Assembly (NCBI RefSeq): GCF_927798115.1 | Contig: NZ_CAKMMG010000001.1 | Location: 1,736,001-1,800,000 of the forward strand | Direction: 5' to 3' | From: Paenibacillus auburnensis | Lineage (GTDB): Bacteria > Bacillota > Bacilli > Paenibacillales > Paenibacillaceae | Length of the DNA: 64,000 nt | Shown here: piece by piece, positions 1 to 8,822 of the stretch | Position numbering within the stretch: the stretch's first letter is position 1 | Layout: every line of letters starts with the position of its first letter | The notes under the pieces: generated by a model | What the model saw: the letters and a program-made list of their open reading frames with translations, nothing else | Database searches by the model: none | What the model was told of the DNA's origin: nothing | Made by a program: the position numbers and the translations under genes

Positions 1-2
1 CG

Positions 3-287
3 CCGCACGGTGCAGGCGGGGATGTCGGTAAAAAGGTAGCTGCGGAGAACGGCCTGCTTTATATGACCTGGTCTGTCGGATCGCTGGATTGGGAAATGAA
101 AGAAAAGGAACAGGGAAAAACCGATACACTGATCAAAAATGTGACAGATCAGCTCCATTCCGGCAGCAATATACTGATGCATGAGCTACCATGGACTGTG
201 GAGGCCCTTGATAAGCTGCTTACCACACTGGAAGGTAAAGGATACAGCTTTGTCGACCCGCGAAGCATTGAGCTGAAGATGCGCTAA
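3..287 (+). CDS. polysaccharide deacetylase (NodB domain), C-terminal part
   Basis: The frame is open from the window edge, so only about the last 94 residues are present. They match the end of a NodB-type carbohydrate esterase: a P-H-G segment at the very start, like the R-P-P-x-G motif, then WSVGSLDW (W-x-x-D type), then ILMHELP, which carries the catalytic-base-type L-x-H motif, and a closing GYSFVDPRSI. Such enzymes remove N- or O-acetyl groups from cell-wall or extracellular polysaccharide. The N-terminal signal or anchor and the metal-binding D-D and H-x-x-x-H motifs lie outside the window, so activity and location cannot be judged. A terminator follows. Confidence 0.85.
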   Translation, partial: PHGAGGDVGKKVAAENGLLYMTWSVGSLDWEMKEKEQGKTDTLIKNVTDQLHSGSNILMHELPWTVEALDKLLTTLEGKGYSFVDPRSIELKMR

Positions 288-312
288 GCATAAAGTACTT
301 ATAGCTGTTCCA

Positions 313-354
313 AAAAAAGGGATCTCAGGCACTATTGCCCGGGATCCCTTTTTT
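313..354 (+). terminator. rho-independent terminator after the deacetylase
   Basis: GGGATC (319-324) pairs with GATCCC (343-348), flanked by an A-run on the left and a run of T on the right. The symmetric A/T flanks mean it may also serve the minus-strand phosphoesterase operon that converges on it. Confidence 0.75.
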
Positions 355-438
355 ACGTTTACATTAGTGTATGAACAGAACCCGATGAAAGGGAATACAC
401 AATTCATCATGAGCTGTTTAAGCCTCATAGCTCCAAGT

Positions 439-1281
439 TTAGGCCCTGCTCTGTCCTTGACGTAACGTCAGGACATGAATTTCTGCAGGGCTGCGCCAGC
501 GGATCGGGAGATGCGCCGTGCCGAAGCCGCGGCTGATCAGCAGCTTGGCATCGGCTCCTGTTCCGTCTTCCCGGGGAATGCTGTAATTACCGGCATTATA
601 TGTACGGTAGAACGGATCGGTATGCATTTGCAGGCCAAACGGCAGAACAACCTGGCCGCCATGAGTATGCCCGGCAAGGACAAGGTCCGCAGGAACGGAG
701 GACTGCTTCGAGAGCCACAGCGGGTCGTGCACGAGGATGATTCTGCAGTAAGGTACAGCAGATAAAGGAGCAAGCGGTAATGGGGCATACTTTCTCTTGC
801 CCCCCTGCTTAGGGAAATCCACACCTGTCAGCAGCAGCTTCTGCCCATTCCGTTCGAGAAAGACGTTCTCATCCATAAGCAGTCTGGCTCCGCTGCCGCG
901 GATAATATTATCTACCAGCGCAACCTTTGCCTTGTAGTCATGATTGCCATGAACGGCATATACAGGAGCAATCGAACACAGTAAGTTCATATTATCAGAA
1001 AGTCGGCTTAGCGAATTCCCTTTCTCAGTGATATCGCCGCCCAGGAATACGGCATCGATCTCCCCGCCCAGGGACGCCTGTAAGGCTTTGGGAAGCCGTC
1101 TACGGTGGATATCAGTAATAAACAAAATACGGAAGCCATCAAATCCTGGAGGCAAAGCATCCAGGACTATTTCCTCGGCAATAATTCTATGCCTGAAAGC
1201 GGCAGCTAACATTATTGATCCAAAAATGCAGAGCGCAAGAACAGCTGCTGCCGCTATAGCTGTCATCCAGGCGGTTACCAT
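439..1281 (-). CDS. membrane-anchored metallophosphoesterase (YkuE/YpbG-like)
   Basis: A 280-residue calcineurin-like phosphoesterase. One N-terminal hydrophobic helix (about residues 5-28) probably anchors it, with the catalytic domain outside or at the membrane face. The metal-site motifs occur in order: D-I-H (ITDIHRRR), G-G-D (FLGGDITE), G-N-H-D (VHGNHDYK), a later VHDP and G-H-T-H (AGHTHGGQV). It is the third gene of a minus-strand operon: its ATG lies inside the end of the upstream 123-residue gene (7-nt overlap), which itself overlaps the CPBP gene. The substrate cannot be told from sequence; relatives include UDP-diacylglucosamine hydrolase-like and cell-wall-associated enzymes. Confidence 0.88.
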   Translation of the reverse strand: MVTAWMTAIAAAAVLALCIFGSIMLAAAFRHRIIAEEIVLDALPPGFDGFRILFITDIHRRRLPKALQASLGGEIDAVFLGGDITEKGNSLSRLSDNMNLLCSIAPVYAVHGNHDYKAKVALVDNIIRGSGARLLMDENVFLERNGQKLLLTGVDFPKQGGKRKYAPLPLAPLSAVPYCRIILVHDPLWLSKQSSVPADLVLAGHTHGGQVVLPFGLQMHTDPFYRTYNAGNYSIPREDGTGADAKLLISRGFGTAHLPIRWRSPAEIHVLTLRQGQSRA

Positions 1282-1646
1282 AACGTCCTCAGCTCAGGTG
1301 CGCCTTCAATTCCCCACCATACAAGTGATGCAAGCAGCAGGACAAATATAAAATATAGCGAGTTGACGAATATTTTACTCAGGCGGATGCGTTCAGAAGG
1401 ATAGCTCTGGGAGCGGGAAGGCGTATCTTCCGGCTCCTGAGTTGTCTGGCGGTTTCCTGCAGGCTTCGGTGAAGCTGCTGCATATTTCGCTTTTCTGGAC
1501 AACGTTCCAGTCACCTGTACAGCCGGTTCATTCTGTGCAGTGGCTGATAGGGTTGTACTCATTGCTTTTTCCCTCTTGAGTTGAGGCTGGCCTTTGCCAT
1601 TATTTTGTTTGCGGCGGGATTTCACCCGGCTTAATTCCTCGCTCAT
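1275..1646 (-). CDS. small single-pass membrane protein, unknown function
   Basis: 123 residues. The start at 1646 (MSEELSR...) is chosen because its ATG overlaps the stop of the upstream CPBP gene (ATGA) and a GGAGGG site lies just upstream; a longer reading from 1718 has no such support. The first about 90 residues are polar, rich in K, R, S, T and P, and probably disordered. One hydrophobic helix follows near the C-terminus (IFVNSLYFIFVLLLASLVWW), leaving a very short tail. This suggests a tail-anchored cytoplasmic protein. I do not recognise the family. Overlaps on both sides suggest translational coupling with the protease and the phosphoesterase. Confidence 0.65.
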   Translation of the reverse strand: MSEELSRVKSRRKQNNGKGQPQLKREKAMSTTLSATAQNEPAVQVTGTLSRKAKYAAASPKPAGNRQTTQEPEDTPSRSQSYPSERIRLSKIFVNSLYFIFVLLLASLVWWGIEGAPELRTLW

Positions 1647-2236
1647 GATTCCCTCCTGTAGCGGATCACTAGCCCTGAGAACAGATCGATCAGGAAATGA
1701 CATAATATCGGTGCCCACAGGGTTCCGGTATGAATGTAAATATATCCCAGGCCATAACTGCTAAGGAACACCCAGCCGGTGGGAATCCAATGGCGCAAAT
1801 AACGCACATGAATCACTGCAAACAGAATGCTTGTCCAGTAGGGCCCGAATGCGTACTGGATAGCTCCCCTGAACAACAGCTCCTCGCAAATGGCCACCAT
1901 GGCTGCGATGATGATGATGTGCCAGAGCGGCCTGCGGCCGAATAAAAGATCATTTATGCCTCCGTCATCCATGCTTTCTTCCGGTACGATATGGGTTAAC
2001 AAAAAATCCACAATCAGCATAATTCCCGCTAAACCAAGGCCCCAGAGCAGGAATTTGTCGCTGCCGGGAAAATTTAATATGTCAAACGGATTTCTTTTCT
2101 GCAATAATATCCATATCAAACCGATAAATAAGGTAAGCCCCTGTGTAATATAGAGATTAAGCAGAAGCAGCTTGTCTGTAAGATGCTGAGGGTCGGCCTT
2201 TTTGATTTTGATATCGCCAAATTTGAATTTTTTCAT
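1643..2236 (-). CDS. CPBP family intramembrane metalloprotease (YpbD-like)
   Basis: A 197-residue polytopic protein with about five hydrophobic segments. It carries the CPBP (Abi, CAAX-protease-like) motifs: motif 1 E-E-x-x-x-R in CEELLFRGAIQ, motif 2 F-x-x-x-H in FAVIHVRY, and motif 3 H-x-x-x-D in HFLID. Family members are glutamate/histidine metalloproteases in the membrane; a substrate cannot be inferred. It heads the three-gene minus-strand operon and is divergent from the 2302 gene, with only 65 bp between the starts. The Shine-Dalgarno site upstream is weak. Confidence 0.85.
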   Translation of the reverse strand: MKKFKFGDIKIKKADPQHLTDKLLLLNLYITQGLTLFIGLIWILLQKRNPFDILNFPGSDKFLLWGLGLAGIMLIVDFLLTHIVPEESMDDGGINDLLFGRRPLWHIIIIAAMVAICEELLFRGAIQYAFGPYWTSILFAVIHVRYLRHWIPTGWVFLSSYGLGYIYIHTGTLWAPILCHFLIDLFSGLVIRYRRES

Positions 2237-2301
2237 GGTAACCTGCCTGTTCTAAATTGTTTTTACATAAGATAATTTCCCTAGAAGAAGGAGCACTAAT
2301 T

Positions 2302-3210
2302 ATGAATAGCCGTACCTCCCGCACTCAAATGTTGTATACCTTAAGTTTTCTATTTTTCCTGATTTGCGCATTTGCCGCATTTTTCACGGGAGTGAAGGTT
2401 GGAGCTGACAAGACAGAGGCAAAATATTCTCATCTTAACGATGCTGAAGGGGCTGTGGAGGAATTCTCCGGCTCATACCAGCAGCAGGATCTTGTTACTT
2501 TCTATCATAACGTATTTTTGCCTTACCGGGAATTCAAGCGGAATTGGAACAATGAAGTAGAAAATCTCGCACGCAGCACGGATGCACGTGAGAACGCTGC
2601 AACTCTGAAAAATCTCAGTATCCTCGCGGACAAGCAATATGACAAAGTCAGCAAGGACTCACTGTTCACCAGTTCACCGCTTTTGTTCCAATCTCAGCTT
2701 AACATACTTAAAAGCCTGACGCTCTTCTCCCAGGCTTCGAGCAAGGTTACCGCAGGGACATCCGGCGCCGAAACTGCCAAAGTACTGAAGAACGACACGT
2801 TTACAGCAAGTGCAATTAAATTCGGGCTGCTCGGTCAAAAAGACTTCTACGATTCCATGCTCAAATGGGGTTCCAAAACGAACAGCAGTATCCCTGCTGA
2901 GTCCGGGGAGCTCAAAACGCTGTCCTTCGTAACATGGAAAAAGATGCCTCTCCTGCTCAAGAATTCGACTATCGCGAATATTATGCTGAACCGGAAGATA
3001 TACGGCGGATACGATCCTCAGGATATTACAGCGAAGATCGATGACATGATCTATTCCGGCACAGCCAGCTCACTGAAACTGAAGGACGTCCAGTCTTCGG
3101 TCACCCTGTTAATTTCAACGGGTGCTATACAGGAGCAGGACTTCTTGAAATGGCGGGAACAGTACTATGGCAAAGAAATCATGCCGCAGCTGCCCTTCTT
3201 TTACGAGTAG
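2302..3210 (+). CDS. membrane-anchored extracytoplasmic protein, unknown function
   Basis: 302 residues from the ATG at 2302, chosen because AGAAGGAG lies about 8 nt upstream; a 15-residue longer reading from 2257 has no such site. A transmembrane helix at about residues 10-32 (LYTLSFLFFLICAFAAFFTG) is followed by a long polar, mostly alpha-helical region without cysteines or recognisable catalytic motifs. This suggests an exported, N-terminally anchored protein. I do not recognise a family. It stands alone, divergent from the CPBP gene, and the next genes start behind the serA T-box leader. Confidence 0.7.
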   Translation: MNSRTSRTQMLYTLSFLFFLICAFAAFFTGVKVGADKTEAKYSHLNDAEGAVEEFSGSYQQQDLVTFYHNVFLPYREFKRNWNNEVENLARSTDARENAATLKNLSILADKQYDKVSKDSLFTSSPLLFQSQLNILKSLTLFSQASSKVTAGTSGAETAKVLKNDTFTASAIKFGLLGQKDFYDSMLKWGSKTNSSIPAESGELKTLSFVTWKKMPLLLKNSTIANIMLNRKIYGGYDPQDITAKIDDMIYSGTASSLKLKDVQSSVTLLISTGAIQEQDFLKWREQYYGKEIMPQLPFFYE

Positions 3211-3274
3211 AACCAGCTATTGCATCATAACGAAAAATGAAATTCACTTCAAGGCGGCCCGGCGAATAAGCCTA

Positions 3275-3304
3275 TTGACACATTTGGCATCACCATGTTA
3301 CATT
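3275..3304 (+). promoter_or_regulatory. sigma-A type promoter of the serA T-box leader
   Basis: A perfect -35 TTGACA (3275-3280) and TACATT (3299-3304, 4 of 6) separated by 18 nt, placed so that transcription would begin just before the T-box stem I. Confidence 0.6.
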
Positions 3305-3309
3305 ATGAA

Positions 3310-3580
3310 AAATTAATCACGCAAAACCGATGAAGGAACAAAGATTCTGGTAGTCTTCAGAGAGCCGGTGGGTGGTGCAAACCGGTGGCGGACAGAATTT
3401 TTTAGCGCTCCTGAGATATTGTATCGAACGAATAGTAGGTGCAATCGGATCATCTCCGTTATCAGTGTGGCCTTTGCAGGCCAATGAGGCTGCTTCTTAA
3501 CAGTTGCAGTGAATTAGGGTGGTACCACGATAACTCTCGTCCCTTACTACGGCAGTAGTATGGGGTTGGGGGTTTTTTTG
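3310..3580 (+). promoter_or_regulatory. T-box leader of serA, probable tRNA-Ser sensor
   Basis: The leader has the stem I distal motif AGAGAGCCGGTG (3359-3370), the T-box core AGGGTGGTACCACGA (3516-3530) with its UGGN bulge (TGGT), and an intrinsic terminator (3541-3580) in which CCCTTACTAC pairs with GTAGTATGGGG before a T-run. In the 3' side of stem I the triplet AGC (3404-3406) is followed by a purine at the position usually occupied by the specifier codon. AGC is a serine codon, which fits a serine-biosynthesis gene downstream. Uncharged tRNA-Ser(GCU) would stabilise the antiterminator and switch serA on. The specifier assignment is by eye. Confidence 0.88.
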
Positions 3581-3789
3581 TTACCCAAATTCATGACTTT
3601 TGGTCTAGAAGGCCCACTGTCCGTGTTTCTGGTGTTCCTGCACGCTTTCTCTTTTATGCGACAGCGCGTTACTCTGTTATTTTGACAATGCTTTACAACT
3701 GTTATTGAGGAATCTGGTACTGTGGACTGCCTCATGAGGGCATCCTTAGGCATATTAAGCTTTTTAACTTTTAAGGGGGATAAGAAACC

Positions 3790-5382
3790 ATGTTTAAAGT
3801 ATTAGTATCGGATCCGATCAGTGATTTGGGCATTCAGCAATTGATGGACGCAAACGATGTAGTTGTGGACAAGAAAACAGGACTGAGCGAAGATGAACTG
3901 ATTGCCATCATTGGCGAATATGACGGTCTGCTTGTCCGCAGCCAGACGACGGTTACAGAGAAAATAATCGCTGCCGGCACCAACCTGAAGGTTATCGGCC
4001 GTGCCGGAGTCGGAGTCGACAACATCAAGCTGGAGGCGGCTACGCAGCGCGGTGTCGTGGTCATTAACGCCCCGGACGGAAATACAATTACAACCTGTGA
4101 GCATGCATTCGCCATGATGATGGCACTGGCACGCCACATCCCGCAGGCTTATGCCAAGACGATTTCCGGCGTGTGGGATAAAAAGACCTTCCTTGGCGTA
4201 GAGCTGCGCGGCAAAACATTAGGTGTACTCGGTATGGGCCGCATCGGCAGCGAAGTAGCTAAACGTGCCAAAGCGTTCGGCATGAACATTCTCGCCTACG
4301 ATCCGTTCCTGACCCCTGACCGTGCGGAGAAACTGGAAGTAAAACTTGCTTCCGTTGACGACATCGTCCGTGGTGCGGATTTTATTACCGTTCACACTCC
4401 GCTCACTGCCGAAACCCGTCATATGATTTCCCGCCCGCAGTTTGAAGTTATGAAAAAGGGAATGCGTATCATTAACTGTGCCCGCGGAGGAGTCATTGAT
4501 GAAATGGCACTCGTTGAAGCAATCGACAGCGGAATTGTTGCCGGGGCTGCCTTCGACGTATTCGAGAAAGAACCGCCGCAGGCCGATCACCCTTTCCTGT
4601 CCCATCCTAAGATCATCGTAACCCCGCATCTCGGTGCCTCAACCGTAGAAGCCCAGGAGAACGTAGCTATCGACGTATCGGAGCAGGTGCTGCACATTCT
4701 GCGCAACGAGCCGTTCATCAATGCTGTTAACATTCCGCCGGTTGCACCAAGCGTAATGAATAAGCTCCAGCCATACTTCACCCTCGGCGAGAAGCTTGGC
4801 AGCTTTGCTACACAGCTCACTCACGGTGCGATCAGTGAAATCACTGTCGAATATGCCGGAGATCTCTCGGACGTGGATACACAGCCGCTGACCCGTTATA
4901 TTGTTAAGGGTGTGCTCTCCCGCCACTTCGGCGGTGATGTCAACATTGTCAACTCCATGCATTTGGCTAAAACCCGGGATGTTAACGTAGTTGTTACGAA
5001 ATCCCCTAAGACCAAAGGCTTCACTAACCTGATTACCGTTACTCTGAAAGCCGATCCGGACGAGGAACGCCTGGTAGCCGGTACCCTGCTGCAGGGATAC
5101 GGCGAGCGTATCGTGCAAGTGAATAAATTCCCGGTCGACATTGCTCCGGAAGGTCATCAAATTCTGATCTCCCACAACGATAAACCGGGGATTATCGGTC
5201 TCGTCGGCACATTGCTGGGTGAAAATGACGTCAATATCGCATCCATGCAGGTGGGACGCAAAATCGTCGGCGGTGCGGCAATTATGCTTCTGACCGTCGA
5301 CAAGGCAGTGCCGCAGCAGGTCCTGGTTAAGCTGGCCGGATTGCAGGAAATCAACACTGCAGAAGAAGTTATTCTGCTGTAG
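3790..5382 (+). CDS. serA: D-3-phosphoglycerate dehydrogenase
   Basis: 530 residues. It oxidises 3-phosphoglycerate to 3-phosphohydroxypyruvate, the first step of serine synthesis, in the cytoplasm. The substrate-binding domain starts with VLVSDPISDLGIQ. The Rossmann motif is GVLGMGRIGSEVAKRA (about residues 146-161). The catalytic Arg lies in NCARGGVIDE, the Glu follows, and the His is in TPHLGAST. An intervening domain (about 310-450) precedes the C-terminal ACT domain (about 455-530), so this is the long form, usual for Bacillus-group SerA. GGGGGAT lies upstream of the ATG. Expression is likely controlled by the T-box leader. Confidence 0.98.
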   Translation: MFKVLVSDPISDLGIQQLMDANDVVVDKKTGLSEDELIAIIGEYDGLLVRSQTTVTEKIIAAGTNLKVIGRAGVGVDNIKLEAATQRGVVVINAPDGNTITTCEHAFAMMMALARHIPQAYAKTISGVWDKKTFLGVELRGKTLGVLGMGRIGSEVAKRAKAFGMNILAYDPFLTPDRAEKLEVKLASVDDIVRGADFITVHTPLTAETRHMISRPQFEVMKKGMRIINCARGGVIDEMALVEAIDSGIVAGAAFDVFEKEPPQADHPFLSHPKIIVTPHLGASTVEAQENVAIDVSEQVLHILRNEPFINAVNIPPVAPSVMNKLQPYFTLGEKLGSFATQLTHGAISEITVEYAGDLSDVDTQPLTRYIVKGVLSRHFGGDVNIVNSMHLAKTRDVNVVVTKSPKTKGFTNLITVTLKADPDEERLVAGTLLQGYGERIVQVNKFPVDIAPEGHQILISHNDKPGIIGLVGTLLGENDVNIASMQVGRKIVGGAAIMLLTVDKAVPQQVLVKLAGLQEINTAEEVILL

Positions 5383-5401
5383 AATCTTTTAATATCAATA
5401 A

Positions 5402-5457
5402 AAAACGCCCGTTCGGAATGCGGCTGGATTGCCGTCCATTCCAAACGGGCGTTTTTC
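5402..5457. terminator. bidirectional terminator between serA and the SDR gene
   Basis: A long hairpin with CGCCCGTT...GGAATG on the left pairing with CATTCC...AACGGGCG on the right, an A-run before it and a T-run after it. It lies between two convergent genes. Confidence 0.85.
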
Positions 5458-5458
5458 A

Positions 5459-6307
5459 TTATTCCGGGACGTGAAAGACGGGCACTCTGCGTCCGTCAAT
5501 ATCCGTGAATCCGTATTTCTCCGCCAGCTCCCCAACCTGCTGTGGAATTCCCGTCAATGCCATCTTATCAGCATCGGCGGCCAGGGCCACTACTGCCCGG
5601 CCTATATACGCCGTAGATTCACTTGACTTCAGTTCCTCCACCTCTTGCCAACGTGCCTCGTCTGTACCAAGGCTCTCCAGCACCAGCTCGGTCCGCATCC
5701 ACCCGGGTGACAGCGGAATAACGGCAATTCCGTCCGCAGTGAGTTCAACAGACAATCCGTAAGACATGCGGACCAGCGCATTTTTGGCCAGATCATAATA
5801 TAAATTACCGATGTATTTATAGCGGTCCCAATAAGTGGTGTGAATTATCAGTCCCCCGCTATCCTGGCTGCTGCGCATTAGCGGAATCGCATAATAGTTA
5901 GTCATCAGCTGCGCTCTGACACCAGCATCGAACATATTCCCCCAATGCTCTGTCGGCAGCTCCCAGAACGGTTTGCTGTCGATCGGCAGTTCATTACCGC
6001 CCCATACATTGTTGACCAGAATATCGAGTCTGCCCTGCTCTTCAGTGATCTGCCGGACAACACTCTCTGTCTGACTATCCTGAGTGTGGTCACAGCGGAT
6101 AGCCGCACCCTCACCTCCACTAAGGAGAATCTCATTTATCACACTGTCTACCGTCCCTTTCCGGCGTCCTTCCTGCTGGGCACCGAAACTTCTACCGGTT
6201 AGATAGACGTAAGCACCCGCTTTAGCCAGTTCCAATGCGATCCCCCGCCCTGCTCCTCTGCTTGCTCCGGTAACCAGTGCTACTTTTCCCTGCAGATTTG
6301 TCATCAT
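5459..6307 (-). CDS. SDR family NAD(P)-dependent oxidoreductase
   Basis: 282 residues, a classical short-chain dehydrogenase/reductase. The cofactor motif is TGASRGAGRGIALEL near the N-terminus and the structural motif is NNVWG in place of N-N-A-G. The catalytic Y-x-x-x-K is in LYYDLAKNALVRM. The usual catalytic Ser is not obvious: the segment before it reads IIHTTYWDRYKY. An extra loop in the middle resembles DHRS1-like members. The substrate is unknown. It is divergent from the WYL regulator at 6448, which is a likely controller. Initiation may be at either of two adjacent ATG codons (6307 or 6304), both behind AGGAGAGG. Confidence 0.85.
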   Translation of the reverse strand: MMTNLQGKVALVTGASRGAGRGIALELAKAGAYVYLTGRSFGAQQEGRRKGTVDSVINEILLSGGEGAAIRCDHTQDSQTESVVRQITEEQGRLDILVNNVWGGNELPIDSKPFWELPTEHWGNMFDAGVRAQLMTNYYAIPLMRSSQDSGGLIIHTTYWDRYKYIGNLYYDLAKNALVRMSYGLSVELTADGIAVIPLSPGWMRTELVLESLGTDEARWQEVEELKSSESTAYIGRAVVALAADADKMALTGIPQQVGELAEKYGFTDIDGRRVPVFHVPE

Positions 6308-6374
6308 TATTGTGCTCCTCTCCTTTTTCAGTCCTTAGTATTGTTTTCCCGCTTTCATTAATTATTGTAACGCT

Positions 6375-6401
6375 TATATATGACATCAATTGACATATAT
6401 A
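6375..6401. promoter_or_regulatory. inverted repeat in the SDR/WYL divergent promoter region, candidate operator
   Basis: TATATATG (6375-6382) and CATATATA (6394-6401) form an 8-nt inverted repeat with an 11-nt gap; the gap contains part of a TGACA-TGACA direct repeat. Its place midway between two divergent starts suits a regulator-binding site. Confidence 0.4.
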
Positions 6402-6447
6402 TGTGGTACACTAAAAAAAAGGGTTTAGAAAAGGAGTGAGTGACTTA

Positions 6448-7419
6448 ATGAGAGCAGACCGCTTATTATCCATAATGCTTCTGCTGCAGAGCCGCGGCAA
6501 ACTCAGTTCACGTGAGCTAGCACGTACGCTTGAGGTCTCCGAGCGGACCGTTATCCGCGATATGGAGGCGCTCAGTGCCTCCGGAGTCCCAGTGCTGGCA
6601 GAAAGGGGACGCGATGGCGGCTGGATGCTTGCTGAAGGCTACAGAACTGCCTTGACCGGAATGAAGCCGAATGAGATCGGCTCTTTGCTTCTGACAGCAG
6701 ATGCCTCTATCTTAGAAGCGCTGGGAATTCAGGATGATTTCTCTTCTGCTGTCCGCAAACTGGAAGCAGCAGCCAAACCTCAAGACTCTCCGCTCCAATT
6801 TCTGAGTCAGCGTATCCATATAGATGGTGCCGGATGGCATCCCTCCGGTGAGTCTTATCCTTTCCTTGCTATGCTGCAGGAAGCTGTCTGGGAGAACCGG
6901 AAAGTATCGCTCACCTACAGTAATGGCGATGAAAACAAGGCTAGACTGATTTCCCCGCTCGGACTTGTGGCCAAGCGCGGTGTCTGGTATGTCGTTGCCG
7001 AAACCAGCAATGGAATGAGGACCTACCGGGTTTCCAGAATCACCGATGCCGAAATCACCTGTGATACGTTTACCCGTCCGTCAGGATTTGAGCTGGCCCG
7101 CTATTGGGAGGAATCCACAGCCTCCTTCAAATCCGCGCTGCCCCGCTACCCTGCCACCTTGCTGATCATGGAAACTGCACTAGCGTCTCTTCAACAGGAG
7201 CGGTATGTATCCGTCACAAACATCGAGCCGTCTTCAAGAGCCGGCTGGCTGACAGTCCGTGCCGATTTCCAGACACTGGAATCAGCCTGCAGAATTATAT
7301 TGTCCTTAGGACAGCAGACTCTGGTTACCGGGCCTCAGGAACTAATTGACAGTTTGATGTCCTGCTTGCGGGAAACCGTTTCCTTATATGAAGAAAGAAT
7401 GCAATACCCCTTTCTTTAG
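6448..7419 (+). CDS. YafY-type transcriptional regulator (HTH_11 plus WYL domain)
   Basis: 323 residues from the ATG at 6448, preceded by AAGGAG at 6431-6436. A GTG at 6436 would overlap that site, so the shorter form is preferred. An N-terminal winged HTH (RADRLLSIMLLLQSRGKLSSRELA... SERTVIRDM) is followed by a GYRT linker and the WYL domain; the segment GVWYVVAETSNGMRTYRVSRI carries the characteristic W-Y-V and R-x-Y-R-V-S-R-I parts. WYL domains bind small ligands or nucleic acid. A C-terminal WCX-like extension follows. The divergent SDR gene is the obvious candidate target, through the inverted repeat at 6375-6401. Confidence 0.9.
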   Translation: MRADRLLSIMLLLQSRGKLSSRELARTLEVSERTVIRDMEALSASGVPVLAERGRDGGWMLAEGYRTALTGMKPNEIGSLLLTADASILEALGIQDDFSSAVRKLEAAAKPQDSPLQFLSQRIHIDGAGWHPSGESYPFLAMLQEAVWENRKVSLTYSNGDENKARLISPLGLVAKRGVWYVVAETSNGMRTYRVSRITDAEITCDTFTRPSGFELARYWEESTASFKSALPRYPATLLIMETALASLQQERYVSVTNIEPSSRAGWLTVRADFQTLESACRIILSLGQQTLVTGPQELIDSLMSCLRETVSLYEERMQYPFL

Positions 7420-7524
7420 ACATGCTTAATTGATGATTTATGTCAGTTCTTACAATAGACTGATCCCACGTTAATCACCTATAATATTACAATACACACC
7501 ATATTTTTTAGGGGGAACTTTATT

Positions 7525-8775
7525 ATGAACTGGATGACCAAGCTTCCATTAAAACAGAGAATTGTTGCCGGTTGTTATCTTGTCGCTGCATTATTTGCTG
7601 TCCCGGTTTTAATCACAATGGTGATTATGGGCAAAATCATTCTCGGCATCGTGCTCGTTGCTGCACTAGCCGGCCTGACTTATCCTCTTGCGCGCTATGT
7701 TGAGAGAACGCTTACATCCTCTTTTGACGACATCTCTAATGTAACTCACACGATTGCAAAAGGTGACTTCACCCTTAGAGCAGACGAAAACGGATCTATG
7801 GGAGAGGTCAGCCGTTCCTTTAACACTATGATAGACAAGTTGAAGAAAATTCTGACAGAGGCTTCACAGATCACCCGCCAGGTAATGGACGCCAGCAGAG
7901 GCATCGAGGATAAGAACCAGAACCTAAAAATAGTAATGGCACAGGTTGCTTCTTCTTCCAATGAACTAGCCCAGGGTGCGAATGAAATCTCCGTGGATAT
8001 TGCAGATATGACGGATTCGATCAAGGATATTGAAATCAAAGTCTCCAACTATACAAGCTCCACCAAGGAAATGAATAAACGTTCTATACATACGCTTGAA
8101 CTGGTCGAAAAAGGCAGGCTGTCTGTTGACACCCAGGCAGAAGGCATGCGCAAAAATATTGAAGCCACTAACAAGGTGGCCAGCACCATCGAGACGCTCT
8201 CACAAAATGCCCGCGGCATTTCGATGATTGCTAAGAGCATTACTGAAATCGCCGAACAGACCAATCTGCTGTCGCTAAACGCCTCGATTGAGGCTGCACG
8301 TGCGGGTGAACATGGGCGCGGTTTCGCCGTTGTAGCTCAGGAAGTACGAAAGCTCGCGGAAGAGTCCACTTCCTCCACAAAAGAAGTGTTCGGACTGGTC
8401 CGCAGCATTGAAGCCGACATCAAGCAGGCAGTGGAGAATATTGCAATCAATGAAGAAGTTGTACAAGTTCAGAATGAGATGATCGTCGAAACGGCACATA
8501 TTTTCTCGCAAATCGTTCAAAGCGTCCAATACATAACGGAACAAATCTCTGCCTTCTCTGCGGAGAGTGACCTCATGCTGGAAAGTGCACTCAAGATCTC
8601 CAGTGCCATTGAAAATATATCCGCGATCACCCAGCAGACGGCAGCCGGCACTGAAGAGGTATCCGCAGCCATGAACGAGCAGATTAACGCCTTGCAGTCC
8701 GTAGCCGAAGAGACCGATAAAATGACCCAAGCGGTATTCCAGCTGCAAAAAACCATTCATATTTTCAAATTTTAA
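7525..8775 (+). CDS. methyl-accepting chemotaxis-type protein without an external sensor domain
   Basis: 416 residues. Two hydrophobic helices (about 14-34 and 38-58) are separated by only a few residues, so there is no periplasmic or extracellular ligand domain. A HAMP region (about 58-112, ending [13 protein letters not shown]) and a long MCP signalling coiled coil follow. The hairpin tip reads [41 protein letters not shown], which is the CheA/CheW-binding region. It would act at the cytoplasmic membrane, sensing membrane state, internal cues or a partner protein. GGGGGAA lies upstream and a terminator follows, so it is monocistronic. Confidence 0.93.
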   Translation: MNWMTKLPLKQRIVAGCYLVAALFAVPVLITMVIMGKIILGIVLVAALAGLTYPLARYVERTLTSSFDDISNVTHTIAKGDFTLRADENGSMGEVSRSFNTMIDKLKKILTEASQITRQVMDASRGIEDKNQNLKIVMAQVASSSNELAQGANEISVDIADMTDSIKDIEIKVSNYTSSTKEMNKRSIHTLELVEKGRLSVDTQAEGMRKNIEATNKVASTIETLSQNARGISMIAKSITEIAEQTNLLSLNASIEAARAGEHGRGFAVVAQEVRKLAEESTSSTKEVFGLVRSIEADIKQAVENIAINEEVVQVQNEMIVETAHIFSQIVQSVQYITEQISAFSAESDLMLESALKISSAIENISAITQQTAAGTEEVSAAMNEQINALQSVAEETDKMTQAVFQLQKTIHIFKF

Positions 8776-8791
8776 TTTACTTAATTTCAAT

Positions 8792-8822
8792 GCTGCCGCT
8801 TACCTCAAGCGGCAGTTTTTTT
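8792..8822 (+). terminator. terminator of the MCP gene
   Basis: CTGCCGCTT pairs with AAGCGGCAG around a short loop, followed by seven T. Confidence 0.9.

Noticed and set aside
3547-3753. 68-residue minus-strand frame
   Set aside because: It overlaps the T-box terminator and serA leader; no ribosome site or family resemblance.
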